64,000 nucleotides of DNA from CAIKMD01 sp035533255 (GTDB taxonomy: Bacteria > Pseudomonadota > Alphaproteobacteria > ATCC43930 > CGMCC-115725), in contig DATLUE010000028.1 in assembly GCA_035533255.1 (NCBI GenBank), positions 6,600-70,599 of the forward strand. Reading direction: 5' to 3'. The translations under genes and the position numbers were made by a program. Position 1 is the stretch's first letter. Each line of letters opens with the position of its first letter. Below are positions 49,088-57,810 of the stretch, in pieces. A model generated the notes under the pieces. It saw only the letters and a list, made by a program, of their open reading frames with translations. It was not told where the DNA came from and ran no database searches.

Positions 49088-50731
49088 ATGTTCGGGCTCA
49101 TCCAGGATCGGCCTTTGCTGATCTCGTCGCTGATCGCGCATGCCGCTCGGCATCATGGCGCGACCGAGATCGTCAGCCGCGATGGCGAAAGCCCGCTTCA
49201 TCGCTACACCATTCGCGACGCGCATGCCCGCGCGCGCCAGCTCGCCAAAGCGCTCGCGCGGCTCGGCATCGCTTCGGGCGATCGGGTCGCAACGCTCGCC
49301 TGGAATAGTCACCGCCATCTCGAATTCTATTACGCGGTCTCAGGGCTCGGGGCGATCTGCCACACCGTCAACCCGCGACTCTTCCACGACCAGATCGTCT
49401 ACATCGTCAACCACGCCGAAGATAAAGCGGTGTTCTTCGATCTTGCGTGTCGCGAGGTCGTCGAGCGGCTGCGGCCGCTGTGTCCGACGGTTCGGCACTG
49501 GGTCGCGATGGCCGATCGCGCGTCGCTGGCGAGCGCGGCGGCAGACACGCTGTGCTATGAGGAGCTGCTCGCCGCCGAAACCGACGATTTCGCCTGGCCG
49601 GTTTTCGACGAGCGGCTCGCTTCCTCGCTTTGCTACACCTCGGGCACGACCGGCGATCCGAAAGGCGCGCTCTACGCGCATCGCTCGACCGTGCTGCATT
49701 CCTACGGCACCGCGCTGCCCGATTGCCTCAATCTTTCGGCGCGCGACGTGATCTGTCCGGTGGTGCCGATGTTTCATGTCAACGCCTGGGGCCTGCCCTA
49801 TTCGGCGATGCTGGTCGGGGCAAAGCTGGTGCTGCCGGGCGCGGCACTCGACGGCAAGAGCCTCTACGACCTCTTCGATGCCGAGCAGGTCACGGTCAGC
49901 GCCGGCGTGCCGACGGTGTGGTTCGGCTTGCTGCGGCATCTTGCCGAGCACCGCCTAAGGCTGTCGTCGCTGAAACGTCTGGTGATCGGCGGCTCGGCTT
50001 GCCCGCCGGCAATGATCGAGCGCTTCGAGCAGGATTACGGCGTCGAGATCCTTCATGCCTGGGGCATGACCGAGATGAGCCCGATCGGCACCTTTGCGCA
50101 GCTCAAAGGCAAGCATCGCGCCGCGGATGCCGCGGCGCTGCTTGCCCTCAAAAGCAAGCAGGGCCGCGTCATCCCCGGCGTCGATCTTAAGATCGTCGAC
50201 GGCGCGGGCAACGAGCTGCCGTGGGACGGCACGAGCTTCGGCGATCTTCTGGTGCGCGGCTGGTGGGTCGCGGCCGGCTATTACCGGGCCGAAGGCGGAT
50301 CGCCGCTGCGCGACGGCTGGTTTCCCACCGGCGATGTCGCGACCATCGATGCCGACGGTTACCTGCAGATCACCGATCGCTCGAAGGATGTGATCAAGAG
50401 CGGCGGCGAATGGATCAGCTCGATCGAGCTCGAGAACATCGCGGTCGCCCATCCCGCGGTCGCCGAAGCGGCGGTGGTCGGCGTTCCGCATCCCAAATGG
50501 GGCGAGCGGCCGCTTTTGGTTGTGCAGCTCAAGCCCGGCCACGCCGTCGAGCGCGACGCGCTTTTGGGTTTCTATCGCGGCAGGACGGCGGCGTGGCGGA
50601 TCCCCAGCGATGTGGTCCTGGTCGATGCGCTGCCGCACACCGCGACCGGCAAGCTGCTCAAGGCCGAGCTGCGCCGTCGCTATGCGGACTACCGGCTGCC
50701 CGACGTCCCCGAGACTTGCCGCGAGACCTGA
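49088..50731 (+). CDS. Fatty-acid acyl-CoA synthetase (FadD-like, medium/long chain)
   Basis: A 547-residue AMP-forming ligase. The phosphate loop LCYTSGTTGDPKGALYAHRS, the A5 motif GMTEMSPIGTFAQL and the hinge DGWFPTGDVATIDADGYLQITDRSKDVIKSGGEWISSIELEN are complete, and a C-terminal lysine-containing TATGKLLKAELR is present. ATG 49088 follows GGGAGG. The last 43 bases overlap the 3' end of the convergent protease gene at 50689. It likely activates fatty acids for beta-oxidation. Confidence 0.95.
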   Translation: MFGLIQDRPLLISSLIAHAARHHGATEIVSRDGESPLHRYTIRDAHARARQLAKALARLGIASGDRVATLAWNSHRHLEFYYAVSGLGAICHTVNPRLFHDQIVYIVNHAEDKAVFFDLACREVVERLRPLCPTVRHWVAMADRASLASAAADTLCYEELLAAETDDFAWPVFDERLASSLCYTSGTTGDPKGALYAHRSTVLHSYGTALPDCLNLSARDVICPVVPMFHVNAWGLPYSAMLVGAKLVLPGAALDGKSLYDLFDAEQVTVSAGVPTVWFGLLRHLAEHRLRLSSLKRLVIGGSACPPAMIERFEQDYGVEILHAWGMTEMSPIGTFAQLKGKHRAADAAALLALKSKQGRVIPGVDLKIVDGAGNELPWDGTSFGDLLVRGWWVAAGYYRAEGGSPLRDGWFPTGDVATIDADGYLQITDRSKDVIKSGGEWISSIELENIAVAHPAVAEAAVVGVPHPKWGERPLLVVQLKPGHAVERDALLGFYRGRTAAWRIPSDVVLVDALPHTATGKLLKAELRRRYADYRLPDVPETCRET

Positions 50732-52032
50732 AAGCGCTTGTCGAGATCGGCGAGCGCGACTTTGAGCTGGTAATCCTTGGCGGTGCCGATCGCCGCCGCC
50801 TCGATCAGGGTCTCGGTCTTGACCGGCGGCTGAACCGCGGCCGCGGCGGTCTTGGCCTTGGCGCCGGTATCGAGCGCGCCCGGCAGATCGGCCTCGCGCA
50901 CTAGATCGACCTCGGCGGATTCTTTGCCCTTGGGCTGCTCGACGACCTGGTCGGGGGTGATGCCCTGGCCCTGGATCGAGCGGCCGCTCGGCGTGTAGTA
51001 GCGCGCCGTGGTCAGGCGCAGCGCGCCATGCCCGTCGAGCGGGATGATCGTCTGCACCGAGCCCTTGCCGAAGCTTTGCGTGCCGAGAATCTCAGCGCGA
51101 TGACGGTCCTGCAGCGCCCCGGCGACGATCTCGGCGGCCGAGGCCGAGGCGCCGTTGACCAGCACCACCATCGGCACGCCGGGCAGGCGGTCGCCGCTCG
51201 ACGGCGCCGGGAAGATGCGGTTGTCATCCGGCGAGCGGCCGCGGATCGAGACCGTGGTGCCGCCATCGAGAAAATCGCCCGAGACCAGGACCGCCTGGTC
51301 GAGCAGCCCGCCCGGATTGTTGCGCAGATCGAGCACCAGGCCTTTGAGCCGGCCGTGGTCCTTCGCCTTGAGGTCGTCGATCGCCTTGGCGACCTCGCGC
51401 TGCGTGGTCTCGGCAAAGCTGGTGATGCGGATATAGCCGACGCCGTCCGGCTCCAGCGCCGATTTGACCGAATCGACATGGATGATGGCGCGCGTGAGGG
51501 ACACGGTGATCGGCTCGACATTCTTGCGCCCGAGCGTGATCTGGACCTTGCTGTCGGCGGGACCGCGCAGCGCGTCGACCACGTCCTTGAGGCTCATGCC
51601 GTCGGTCACGCGCCCGTCGATGCGCAGGATGATGTCGCCCGGCCTGATCCCGGCGCGCGCGGCGGGCGTGTCGTCGATCGGCGACAGCACCACCGGATGG
51701 TTGTCGCTTTGCGTGAGCTCGGCGCCGATGCCGGCGAACTCCCCGGCACTGTCGTCCAGCATGTCCTGGTATTCGCGCTCGTTCATGAAATCGGAATGCG
51801 GATCGAGGCCCGTGAGCATGCCTTTCAGCGAATTGTCGATCAGCGTGCTGTCTTTCACCGGATCGACATAGCTGGCATGGACCTTGTCGAGGACCGCGCG
51901 ATAAAGCGCGAGGTCGGCGGGATTCGGGCCGGCTGCCGCGGCGCCCGGCCCGGTCGGCGTCGCGGCATTGCAGCCGGCGAGCGCGAGGGTCAACAGAACC
52001 AGAAACCAGCGGGAGCGGGGGGTGCGGATCAT
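50689..52032 (-). CDS. ctpA: Carboxy-terminal processing protease (S41), lipoprotein
   Basis: A 447-residue periplasmic S41 peptidase with a lipoprotein signal (MIRTPRSRWFLVLLTLALAGC). A PDZ domain follows an N-terminal helical cap (about residues 90-170, GIGAELTQSDNHPVVLSPIDDTPAARAGIRPGDIILRIDG). The catalytic core has VLVNGASASAAEIVAGALQDRHRAEILGTQSFGKGSVQTII with the Ser in SASAAE and the Lys in GKGSVQT. C-terminal processing proteases cleave tails of periplasmic proteins and wall hydrolases. ATG 52032 is chosen since it opens the signal; the longer frame is not conserved. Confidence 0.92.
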   Translation of the reverse strand: MIRTPRSRWFLVLLTLALAGCNAATPTGPGAAAAGPNPADLALYRAVLDKVHASYVDPVKDSTLIDNSLKGMLTGLDPHSDFMNEREYQDMLDDSAGEFAGIGAELTQSDNHPVVLSPIDDTPAARAGIRPGDIILRIDGRVTDGMSLKDVVDALRGPADSKVQITLGRKNVEPITVSLTRAIIHVDSVKSALEPDGVGYIRITSFAETTQREVAKAIDDLKAKDHGRLKGLVLDLRNNPGGLLDQAVLVSGDFLDGGTTVSIRGRSPDDNRIFPAPSSGDRLPGVPMVVLVNGASASAAEIVAGALQDRHRAEILGTQSFGKGSVQTIIPLDGHGALRLTTARYYTPSGRSIQGQGITPDQVVEQPKGKESAEVDLVREADLPGALDTGAKAKTAAAAVQPPVKTETLIEAAAIGTAKDYQLKVALADLDKRFQVSRQVSGTSGSR

Positions 52033-52131
52033 TGAAACGGCGATGCCTTCATGGTGATGGGTGCCGAACCGCCCCCGAATTCGGCACGGAACGCGCAACT
52101 ATGCCGCAGAGGGTCGGGAGAGGCGAGCGCC

Positions 52132-52473
52132 TCAATGTCGCAGTTTCTCGCTCACCAGCTCGCGCACCTTGCGCTGCTCCCAATCCTGCGTGGTCCAGGG
52201 CAGCAACTCGAAGGCATGGAGCGCGTGGAGACAGATAATCAGCCCCCAACCGACCAGCGGCGCATAGAACCAGGCCGGGCCGGGCGTGGTCGAATCGATC
52301 AGGAACAGGACGAAATTGATGACCACATAGGCGGCCAGGTGGCTGTAGAAGATGCGCAGCGCGCGCGCCCGGCCCCAGGCCCATTTTTCGAACTCGGCGA
52401 CCCGCGCGGCCTCGCGGACGCTCACGCCCGGATGCAGCTCCGTCGGCTCGCTTTGCTGACCGCGTATCGCCAT
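52132..52473 (-). CDS. 2TM-domain membrane protein
   Basis: A 113-residue protein with a soluble N-terminus (GVSVREAARVAEFEKWAWGRARALRIF) and two membrane helices (about 48-68 and 78-97, HLAAYVVINFVLFLIDSTTPGPAWFYAPLVGWGLIICLHALHAFE), matching the small 2TM family. The start at 52473 was chosen to fit this length. It lies 99 bases upstream of the ctpA start on the same strand. Function is unknown. Confidence 0.8.
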   Translation of the reverse strand: MAIRGQQSEPTELHPGVSVREAARVAEFEKWAWGRARALRIFYSHLAAYVVINFVLFLIDSTTPGPAWFYAPLVGWGLIICLHALHAFELLPWTTQDWEQRKVRELVSEKLRH

Positions 52474-52560
52474 GCGGCATGTCCTGTCCACGAGAGGCGC
52501 GAAGTGTAACGCGTCCCACCAGAGCGCAACAGTGAATTGTCTCGACACGGCGGGACAAGA

Positions 52561-52637
52561 TGGTCGGAGTGAGAGGATTTGAACCTCCGGCCCCCGCCTC
52601 CCGAAAGCGGTGCTCTACCAGGCTGAGCTACACTCCG
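52561..52637 (-). tRNA. tRNA-Pro (CGG)
   Basis: A 77-base complete tRNA including an encoded CCA. The acceptor stem is CGGAGTG/CACTCCG with discriminator A. The D arm is GCTC...GAGC. The anticodon stem CCGCT/GGCGG encloses loop TTCGGGA, giving anticodon CGG, which reads the proline codon CCG. The T arm is GGAGG-TTCAAAT-CCTCT. It lies 88 bases beyond the 2TM gene start and near the 3' end of the polyprenyl synthase gene. Confidence 0.97.
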
Positions 52638-52705
52638 GCGCCGCGCGCGGTATAGCGGGAAACGATCGCCGCCGCAACCGGCTCGGCGACGCGGCGACCG
52701 CGCGC

Positions 52706-53728
52706 TCAGTAGCCCCGCTCGAGGCAGAAATCGATCACCTCGTCGAGCGCCTGGCGCTCCGGACCGTCGCGAAAGATGGCGAGCGCGCGGCGCGCGGCCG
52801 CGCCGTATTCGCGGGCGCGCTCCAAGGTCGCGGCCAGCGTGCCGTGACGGCGCATCAGCTCGACCGCATGGGCGAGATCGCCGTCGCGCTGCTCGCTGTC
52901 CTCGAGGGTGCGGCGCCAGAATTCGCGCTCGCGCTCGTCCGCCGCCTTGAGCGCCAGCACCACCGGCAGGGTGAGCTTGCCGTCGCGGAAATCGTCGCCC
53001 ACGGTCTTGCCGAGCTCGGATTCGAGCGCCGCGTAGTCGAGCATGTCGTCGACGAGCTGAAAGGCGATGCCGAGATTGCGGCCATAAATGTCGAGCGCGT
53101 CTTCCTCGGCGGCCGACCGTCCCGCGACCACGGCGCCGATGCGGCTCGCGGCGGCAAAGAGCTGCGCGGTCTTGGCGTTGATCACTTCGAGATAGGCGGC
53201 CTCGGTGGTCGCGACGTCGTTCGAGGTGACGAGCTGGAGCACCTCGCCCTCGGCGATCACCGCCGAAGCGCGCGAGAGAATGGCGAGCACCGGCAGCGAG
53301 CCGTCCTCGACCATAAGCTCGAAGGCGCGGCTGAACAGAAAATCGCCGACCAGCACCGAGGCCTTGTTGCCCCAGACGGCGTTGGCGGTGGCGAGGCCGC
53401 GCCGCAGCTCGCTGTCGTCGACCACGTCGTCATGCAGCAGGGTCGCGGTGTGGATGAACTCGACCGAGGCGGCGAGCGCGATATGGCGGTCGCCGCGATA
53501 GCCGCAGAGGCGCGATGCCGCGAGGGTCAGCATCGGGCGCAGCCGCTTGCCGCCGGCGGCGATGATGTGCCCGGCGAGCTGCGGAATGAGCGCGACCGGA
53601 CTGCGCATCCGCTCGAGAATGAGCGCGTTGACGCGCTTCAGATCGTCTTGCAGCAAGGTGTTGAGCCGGTCGAGCGACGCTTTGGGGGGCGACGGAGTAT
53701 GTTCTCGGGCATTGATTGCTAATGCCAC
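52706..53728 (-). CDS. ispB: Octaprenyl/decaprenyl diphosphate synthase
   Basis: A 340-residue trans-prenyltransferase that builds the ubiquinone side chain from IPP and FPP. The first aspartate-rich motif is LLHDDVVDDSELRRG and the second QLVDDMLDYAALESELGKTVGDDFRDGKLTLP, with a small-residue pocket upstream (HTATLLHDD) suggesting long-chain product. The GTG start at 53728 follows AAGAGG at a spacing of seven; a TTG start at 53770 would add residues without a ribosome site. It is divergent from the DUF2007 gene. Confidence 0.92.
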   Translation of the reverse strand: MALAINAREHTPSPPKASLDRLNTLLQDDLKRVNALILERMRSPVALIPQLAGHIIAAGGKRLRPMLTLAASRLCGYRGDRHIALAASVEFIHTATLLHDDVVDDSELRRGLATANAVWGNKASVLVGDFLFSRAFELMVEDGSLPVLAILSRASAVIAEGEVLQLVTSNDVATTEAAYLEVINAKTAQLFAAASRIGAVVAGRSAAEEDALDIYGRNLGIAFQLVDDMLDYAALESELGKTVGDDFRDGKLTLPVVLALKAADEREREFWRRTLEDSEQRDGDLAHAVELMRRHGTLAATLERAREYGAAARRALAIFRDGPERQALDEVIDFCLERGY

Positions 53729-53844
53729 GTCCGCGCCTCTTTCCCTTGCTTGACGGAGCCTCGACCGCAAGCGAGCATAGAACCATCGCTTGAAGGGTCA
53801 AGCCCGCGCGGCTTCGACATGGCGCTCGTGAAGGCTGAGAGGAT

Positions 53845-54054
53845 ATGCGGGAACTGCTCCGCACCAATGATTTCGTCCGCTTGTCCTGGCTGCAGGCGAT
53901 GCTTGCCTCGGCGGGCATCGAGGCCGTGGTCTTGGATGCCTATACCAGCATCATCGAGGGCAGCATCGGGGCGATCCCGCGCCGGCTGGTGGTGCATGAG
54001 GATGATGAGATGCGCGCCCGGGCGGTGCTGAAAGACGTCGGAGACGCCGCATGA
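53845..54054 (+). CDS. DUF2007 small protein
   Basis: A 69-residue soluble protein, MRELLRTNDFVRLSWLQAMLASAGIEAVVLDAYTSIIEGSIGAIPRRLVVHEDDEMRARAVL, matching the DUF2007 'putative signal transducing' family of small beta-alpha proteins. The ATG follows AGAGGAT. It overlaps the methyltransferase by ATGA at 54051, an arrangement found repeatedly in alphaproteobacteria next to polyprenyl synthase. The biochemical function is unknown. Confidence 0.88.
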   Translation: MRELLRTNDFVRLSWLQAMLASAGIEAVVLDAYTSIIEGSIGAIPRRLVVHEDDEMRARAVLKDVGDAA

Positions 54055-54812
54055 ATGTCGATCTGCCGACGCTGGCCACGAGCGACGATGCGCTGCTCGG
54101 CGGCAGGCTGCATCTGCGCCAGCCGGTCGACGGCTATCGCGTCGCGATCGATCCGGTGCTGCTGGCGGCCGCAGTGCCGGCGACCGCCAGTGACCGCGTG
54201 CTCGATATCGGCTGCGGCGTCGGTGCTGCCGGCCTGTGCCTTGCCGCGCGCGTGCCGGGCTGCCGTATCGTCGGGCTGGAGAAGCAATATGAGCTGGCGC
54301 GGCTCGCGGCCGACAACATCGTGCGCAATGATTTCGCCGCGCGGCTTGCGGTGGTCGCAGGCGATCTGCTGCGCCCGCCGTCATCGCTCGAGCCCGGCAG
54401 CTTCACTCAGGTGATGGCGAACCCGCCTTTCCTCGAAGCTGCTCGCGCCTCACTTTCGCCGGTCGCGGCTAAAGCGGCTGCGTCGGTCGAAGGCGAGGCG
54501 AGGCTGGTTGATTGGCTCGCCTTCGCGCTGGCGATGCTGCGCGACCAGGGCGGGCTGACCCTCATCCACCGCGCCGACCGGCTCGGCGATATTCTCGCGG
54601 CGCTGGCGGGACGTGCGGGCGCCGTCACCGTATTCCCGCTCTGGCCGGGCGAGGGCAAGCCGGCCAAGCGCATTCTGATCCATGCCAAGAAAGGCAGCGC
54701 CGCGCCGCTGGTGCTGGCGCCCGGTCTCGTGCTGCATCGCGCCGATGGGCGCAACACCGACGCGGCCGAGGCGATCTTGCGTCACGGCGCGTCGCTGGTG
54801 CTGGTATTGTGA
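54051..54812 (+). CDS. N6-adenine methyltransferase, TrmN6/YfiC-like
   Basis: A 253-residue Rossmann-fold methyltransferase. VLDIGCGVGAAGLCLAARVPG is the SAM-binding motif and VMANPPFLEA is the catalytic NPPF motif of adenine-N6 enzymes. The closest known group methylates A37 of tRNA1(Val) in E. coli; the substrate here is inferred. It overlaps DUF2007 (ATGA) and the next gene (TGATG), a tightly packed operon. Confidence 0.88.
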   Translation: MNVDLPTLATSDDALLGGRLHLRQPVDGYRVAIDPVLLAAAVPATASDRVLDIGCGVGAAGLCLAARVPGCRIVGLEKQYELARLAADNIVRNDFAARLAVVAGDLLRPPSSLEPGSFTQVMANPPFLEAARASLSPVAAKAAASVEGEARLVDWLAFALAMLRDQGGLTLIHRADRLGDILAALAGRAGAVTVFPLWPGEGKPAKRILIHAKKGSAAPLVLAPGLVLHRADGRNTDAAEAILRHGASLVLVL

Positions 54813-55663
54813 TGGCACCGCAATTCCTGCGACGCTTGCCGGTAATACGGCGTTTCGGCCCCGCCGAGCCGACGGTCGCGGTCATACGCTTCGACGGCGT
54901 CATCGGCGTGCGCGGCCGCCGCGGTCTCAGCCTCCTGCGTTATGCCGGCGCGCTCGACCGCGCGTTCAAGCTGCGCGGCCTCAAAGCCGTCGCCCTGGCG
55001 ATCAACTCGCCCGGCGGCTCGCCGGCGCAATCGGCGCTGCTCTATCGCCGCATCCGCCAGCTTGCGGCCGAGCGCGCGGTGCCGGTGATCGCCTTTGCCG
55101 AGGATGTCGCCGCCTCGGGCGGCTATTGGCTCGCGCTCGCGGCCGACGAGATCTACGCCGAAGACACGTCGCTGGTCGGCTCGATCGGCGTCGTCACCGC
55201 CGGCTTCGGGTTCGTGCAGGCGATGAGCAAGCTCGGCATCGAGCGCCGCCTGTTCACCGCGGGCGACAATAAATCGCTGCTCGATCCGTTCCTGCCCGAG
55301 CGCGAGGGCGACGTGGCGCGCCTCAAGACGCTGCAGCAGGATTTGCACGATAGCTTCAAGGATCTGGTGCGCGAGCGGCGCGGCGCCAAGCTCAAGGACG
55401 ACGAAGCGCTGCTGTTCAGCGGCGAGGTCTTCAGCGGCCGGCGCGCGCTCGGCATGGGGCTGGTCGACGGCATCGGCGAGCTGCGCGGCGTGGTGCGCGG
55501 CCTCTTCGGCGAGAGCGTGCGCCTGACGCCGATCGAGCCCGAGCGCCGGCGCTTTTCCTGGACGCGGCTGATGCGTCCCTTCTCCAGCGAGGCCGGCGAG
55601 ATTGCCGGCGACCTGCTCGCGCGCGTCGAGGAGCGGCTCGTTTGGGCGCGGTTCGGGCTGTGA
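54812..55663 (+). CDS. S49 signal-peptide-peptidase-like serine protease
   Basis: A 283-residue SppA-type peptidase of the short (single-core) form. VAVIRFDGVIGVRGRR is the start of the core and LAINSPGGSPAQSALLYRRIRQL the substrate strand. The nucleophile is in EDVAASGGYWLALAADEIYAEDTSLVGSIGV (Ser before GG), with a likely lysine base in NKSLLDPFLPE. It removes cleaved signal peptides or cleaves membrane proteins. There is no strong N-terminal membrane helix, unlike E. coli SppA. The ATG overlaps the stop before it (TGATG), and the next gene overlaps its stop likewise. Confidence 0.92.
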   Translation: MAPQFLRRLPVIRRFGPAEPTVAVIRFDGVIGVRGRRGLSLLRYAGALDRAFKLRGLKAVALAINSPGGSPAQSALLYRRIRQLAAERAVPVIAFAEDVAASGGYWLALAADEIYAEDTSLVGSIGVVTAGFGFVQAMSKLGIERRLFTAGDNKSLLDPFLPEREGDVARLKTLQQDLHDSFKDLVRERRGAKLKDDEALLFSGEVFSGRRALGMGLVDGIGELRGVVRGLFGESVRLTPIEPERRRFSWTRLMRPFSSEAGEIAGDLLARVEERLVWARFGL

Positions 55664-56496
55664 TGGGCAAGATCGTTCTCGCGATGCTGCTCGTCTTCGC
55701 CGCCGTGCCGGCGATCGCCGCCGCGCCGCCGCTGATCACCCTGCCCGACGGCACCTATCGCGCGCTGACGCCGCCGCATTGGGACGGGAAGCGCAAGCTG
55801 CCGCTGGTGCTCTACCTTCACGGCTTTCGCGAGGACAGCGCGTTTGTCATGAACCGCGCCGACCTGGTCGATGCGGTGACCGGCCTCGGCGCGTTGTTGG
55901 TCGTGCCCGACGGCATGGGGGGAGGCTGGTCGCATGTCGGCGCGCCAAGCCACAAGCGCGACGACATCGCTTTTTTGCATGCGGTGGTCGCCGATGCCGA
56001 GCGGCGCTACCCGGTCGATCGTGCGCGCGTGTTCGCGGCCGGGTTCTCGATCGGCGGCTCGATGGTCTGGGATCTGGCCTGCCACGGCGCCGAAGGCTTC
56101 ACCGCCTTCCTGCCGTTCTCGGGCGATTTCTGGATGCCCTATCCAACGCGCTGCGAGACCGGCCCGATCGATCTGCGCCACACTCATGCCGACAATGATC
56201 ACACCTTCCCGATGGGCGGCCGGCCGCTGATGGGCGGCAAGTTCCATCAAGGCAATCTGCATCAGGGCATGGCGATCTTGGAGGTGACCGATGGCTGCGC
56301 GGTCGATCCCGACAAGGAAAGCCGAGAGGGCGATCTCAACTGCGAGACCTGGAGCACATGCAGCTCGGGCAAAATCCTCGAGCTCTGCATCCATCACGGC
56401 GATCACCAGATCCAGGGCATTTGGCTGAAGCAGAGCATCGCATGGGCGCTGCAGCGCGCCGCCGCGAACGCCCTCGCCGCCAAGACCAAGGGCTGA
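55663..56496 (+). CDS. PHB-depolymerase/feruloyl-esterase-like secreted hydrolase
   Basis: A 277-residue alpha/beta hydrolase with signal peptide ending AAVPAIAAA. LVLYLHGFREDSAFVMN is the oxyanion region, FAAGFSIGGSMVWDLAC holds the nucleophile Ser in GFSIG, and HHGDHQIQG near the C-terminus has the candidate catalytic His. This pattern is that of the LpqC/poly-beta-hydroxybutyrate-depolymerase-like family. ATG 55663 was chosen because it begins the signal peptide and overlaps the sppA-like stop (TGATG). Several late cysteines suggest disulfides in the periplasm. Confidence 0.85.
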   Translation: MGKIVLAMLLVFAAVPAIAAAPPLITLPDGTYRALTPPHWDGKRKLPLVLYLHGFREDSAFVMNRADLVDAVTGLGALLVVPDGMGGGWSHVGAPSHKRDDIAFLHAVVADAERRYPVDRARVFAAGFSIGGSMVWDLACHGAEGFTAFLPFSGDFWMPYPTRCETGPIDLRHTHADNDHTFPMGGRPLMGGKFHQGNLHQGMAILEVTDGCAVDPDKESREGDLNCETWSTCSSGKILELCIHHGDHQIQGIWLKQSIAWALQRAAANALAAKTKG

Positions 56497-56502
56497 GCCG
56501 CG

Positions 56503-56772
56503 ATGTTGGGGATGAGTCTCGGCAAGCTCCTAGTGCTCGCGGCTGTCATCCTGATCGTCTGGTACGGGTTCAAATACGCGGCGCGCGTCGAGGCGGTGCG
56601 GCAGCATCTGCGCGCCGAGATGCGGCGGCGCGGCGGCGCGGCGAGCGGTGGCGCCCGGCGCGTGCCGCCGCGCCCGGTCGAGGATCTGGTCAAATGCCAG
56701 CGTTGCGGCGCTTTCGTCGCGTCGCAAGGCGCCGCCAATTGCGGCAAACCGGGTTGCCCCTGGGGCCCATGA
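56503..56772 (+). CDS. PP0621-family zinc-ribbon membrane protein
   Basis: An 89-residue protein with one N-terminal membrane helix (LGKLLVLAAVILIVWYGFKYAAR) and a C-terminal four-cysteine motif, LVKCQRCGAFVASQGAANCGKPGCPWGP, as in the PP0621 family. The spacing of the cysteines suggests a bound zinc ion. It is six bases after the hydrolase and its stop overlaps a tiny frame at 56769. Function is unknown. Confidence 0.8.
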   Translation: MLGMSLGKLLVLAAVILIVWYGFKYAARVEAVRQHLRAEMRRRGGAASGGARRVPPRPVEDLVKCQRCGAFVASQGAANCGKPGCPWGP

Positions 56773-56879
56773 CGGAATTCGAGGCGCTTGCGGCGTGGCG
56801 CGATTTCTTCGTCGTGATGGGGGCGGCCGCGGGCAAATTGCTCGACGCGAATCGTCCGCGAATCGCCGCGCTCGCTTGA
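56769..56879 (+). CDS. Possible 36-residue protein
   Basis: An ATG at 56769 overlaps the stop of the PP0621 gene (ATGA) and opens 36 codons, MTEFEALAAWRDFFVVMGAA at the start, before the glyQ leader. The overlap is like those of real coupled genes here, but the protein is too short to judge. No family is recognised. Confidence 0.3.
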   Translation: MTEFEALAAWRDFFVVMGAAAGKLLDANRPRIAALA

Positions 56880-56939
56880 CCCTCTCCGAGTCGATCCTTA
56901 TGGTGCGCCGCAATCTCAACCGATTGCGGATGGCTTGAT

Positions 56940-57809
56940 TTGGCGAGCGCTTCGACGAGCAGCAGCTTCCAGGCGCTCATCCTCAAGCTGCAAACCTTCT
57001 GGGCCGATCAAGGTTGCGTCATCCTCCAACCCTATGATGTCGAGATGGGTGCCGGGACGTTCCACCCGGCGACGACCTTGCGCGCGCTGGGCCCGCGGCC
57101 CTGGAAAGCCGCCTATGTCCAGCCCTCGCGTCGTCCGACCGACGGCCGCTACGGCGAGAATCCCAACCGGCTGCAGCATTACTATCAGTTCCAGGTAATC
57201 CTGAAGCCCGCGCCCGTCGACAGCCAGGCGCTGTACCTGAAAAGCCTCGACGCGCTCGGCATCGACATGAAGCGCCACGACATCCGCTTCGTCGAGGACG
57301 ATTGGGAAAGCCCGACCTTGGGCGCCTGGGGGCTCGGCTGGGAGGTCTGGCTCGACGGCATGGAGGTGACGCAGTTTACCTATTTCCAGCAAGTCGGCGG
57401 CATCGAATGCGACCCGGTCTCGACCGAGCTGACCTATGGGCTTGAGCGCTTGGCGATGTATGTCCAGGGCGTCGAGAATGTCTACGATCTCGACTACAAC
57501 GGCCACGGCGTCACGTATGGCGACGTCTTCAAGCGCGCGGAATATGAATTCTCGGCGTTCAATTTCGAATATGCCGACACCGAAATCCTGTTCCGGCATT
57601 TTTCCGATGCTGAGAAGGAATGCCAGTCGCTGCTCGGCAAGAAGCTGCCCCGGCCCGCTTACGACCAATGCATCAAGGCGAGCCATTGCTTCAACCTGCT
57701 CGACGCGCGCGGCGCGATCTCGGTGACCGAACGCGCGTCGTTCATCGGCCGCGTGCGCGCGCTCGCGAAAGCGAGCTGCGAGACATGGCTGGAGGGGCAG
57801 AGCGCCTGA
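56940..57809 (+). CDS. glyQ: Glycyl-tRNA synthetase alpha subunit
   Basis: A 289-residue alpha subunit, the catalytic class II core of the alpha2-beta2 bacterial enzyme. SSSFQALILKLQTFWADQGCVILQPYDVEMGAGTFHPATTLRALGPRPWKAAYVQPSRRPTDGRYGENPNRLQHYYQFQVILKP is the invariant N-terminal sequence. The start codon is TTG 56940. GGATGG lies upstream as a weak ribosome site. The stop is followed by glyS with one base between. Confidence 0.97.
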   Translation: MASASTSSSFQALILKLQTFWADQGCVILQPYDVEMGAGTFHPATTLRALGPRPWKAAYVQPSRRPTDGRYGENPNRLQHYYQFQVILKPAPVDSQALYLKSLDALGIDMKRHDIRFVEDDWESPTLGAWGLGWEVWLDGMEVTQFTYFQQVGGIECDPVSTELTYGLERLAMYVQGVENVYDLDYNGHGVTYGDVFKRAEYEFSAFNFEYADTEILFRHFSDAEKECQSLLGKKLPRPAYDQCIKASHCFNLLDARGAISVTERASFIGRVRALAKASCETWLEGQSA

Positions 57810-57810
57810 G

